Assembly (NCBI GenBank): GCA_028702245.1
Contig: JAQVPE010000073.1
Span: forward strand, 1-5,496
DNA: 5,496 nucleotides
Source of the DNA: Candidatus Izemoplasmatales bacterium
GTDB taxonomy: Bacteria; Bacillota_I; Bacilli_A; Izemoplasmatales; Hujiaoplasmataceae
Direction of reading: 5' to 3'
Positions 4,965-5,496 of this stretch are shown piece by piece. The translations under genes and the position numbers were made by a program. The notes below the pieces were generated by a model that ran no database searches, had not been told where the DNA came from, and was given only the letters and a program-made list of their open reading frames with translations. How positions within the stretch are numbered: position 1 is the first letter of the stretch; each line of letters opens with the position of its first letter.

Positions 4965-5496
4965 CTATTTATCTGCTTTGTTAAGCAGTTTCTTGTTTGC
5001 CAAAATCATCGTATAGTTGTAATATACAAGATCAGCCAAATCCGAAAGCGACATGTTCGTCGTATCAACGATCAAATCCAAACCTTCGATCTTTTCATAA
5101 TTGAAGTCGATCCGATCTTGTTCAATCCGCTTTTTGATATCCTCAGTCTTATCCTTGCGTTGACGCATTCGATCTATCCGGCATTGTTCCAGGGTTTTGA
5201 AGTAGATGGCAACGGTATCGCAGACGGCAAGATTGATAAACGATTTCAAGCCTTGCGGTTCAAGAATGATAAGTTTGTCATCGCGGAGCTCGCTGAAAGG
5301 CGTACCGTATAAATACCCGTTGTATATCGCAGTTTCTGCAAAATAACCGCTTTTTTGTTTTGACTTGAAATCCGCTTCACTCAAAAAATGATAATCAAAA
5401 CCGTCGATCTCATTGATCCTTTTACTCCTGGTTGTGCAAGTCACCACTCTGGAAATCGGATAGCGGTTGATCATGATTTTAGCAGTCTCGGTCTTG
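4965..5496 (-). CDS. Guanylate kinase-like nucleotide kinase (N-terminus outside window)
   Basis: The reading frame stays open to the right edge, so the gene is partial; the internal ATG at 5474 is not the true start. Visible upstream residues KTETAKI fit the end of a P-loop (GKT), whose glycines would lie just outside. Numbering from that internal Met, T14-T15-R16 followed by R19, DGFDYHF (24-30), FAETAIYNG (45-53), YGTP (56-59) and the arginine-rich lid RMRQRKDKTEDIKKR (102-116) match the guanylate kinase fold, which phosphorylates GMP with ATP. Two points are unlike classic guanylate kinase. The LEIDVQG-like segment with an aspartate reads ILEPQG (70-75) without it, and the C-terminal part reads LDLIVDTT instead of the usual DYxVxN. 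It could be a paralogue with another substrate rather than the essential gmk, so no symbol is given. Ends in TAG nine bases before the acetyltransferase gene. Confidence 0.8.
   Translation of the reverse strand, partial: KTETAKIMINRYPISRVVTCTTRSKRINEIDGFDYHFLSEADFKSKQKSGYFAETAIYNGYLYGTPFSELRDDKLIILEPQGLKSFINLAVCDTVAIYFKTLEQCRIDRMRQRKDKTEDIKKRIEQDRIDFNYEKIEGLDLIVDTTNMSLSDLADLVYYNYTMILANKKLLNKADK

Overview
This window carries seven protein-coding genes, all on the minus strand, packed head to tail with short gaps or 4-base overlaps. No RNA gene, mobile element, CRISPR array or phage gene is visible. By eye the base composition is moderately AT-rich. Five of the seven genes end in TGA and tryptophan is coded by TGG, so the code is the standard bacterial one and not the mycoplasma code. 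An RnfC-type electron-transfer subunit, a thioredoxin reductase lacking the usual NADPH motifs, strong AGGAGG ribosome sites and extended -10 promoters together suggest a fermentative, probably anaerobic bacterium of the low-GC Bacillota or their cell-wall-less relatives. That placement is inference; no marker gene fixes it.

Read in the direction of transcription (high to low coordinate), the first block is 5496-3215. It holds the end of a guanylate kinase-like gene cut by the window edge, a GNAT acetyltransferase of the spermidine/diamine acetyltransferase type, thioredoxin (trxA) and a thioredoxin reductase-like flavoprotein (trxB). trxA and trxB are separated by one base. The block closes with a clear intrinsic terminator whose stem includes the trxB stop codon.

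The second block, 3167-1288, starts at an extended -10 promoter. It encodes a stand-alone AroQ-type chorismate mutase (true start most likely a GTG at 3109), a low-specificity L-threonine aldolase and a Nudix hydrolase, each joined to the next by an ATGA stop/start overlap. This is a translationally coupled three-gene operon; the functional link between the three enzymes is not obvious.

The third block, from 1212 down to the left edge, starts at another extended -10 promoter that shares an 11-base core with the previous one. A perfect 7-base inverted repeat overlaps its -10 and start point. It drives an RnfC-family gene cut by the window edge at its first 4Fe-4S cluster motif.

The window is mostly housekeeping and redox metabolism. 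I see no evidence of a wholly new system. The points most worth checking are the electron donor of the trxB product, the atypical WCRPC active site of thioredoxin, the possible operator in front of rnfC, and whether the kinase at the right edge is a true guanylate kinase.
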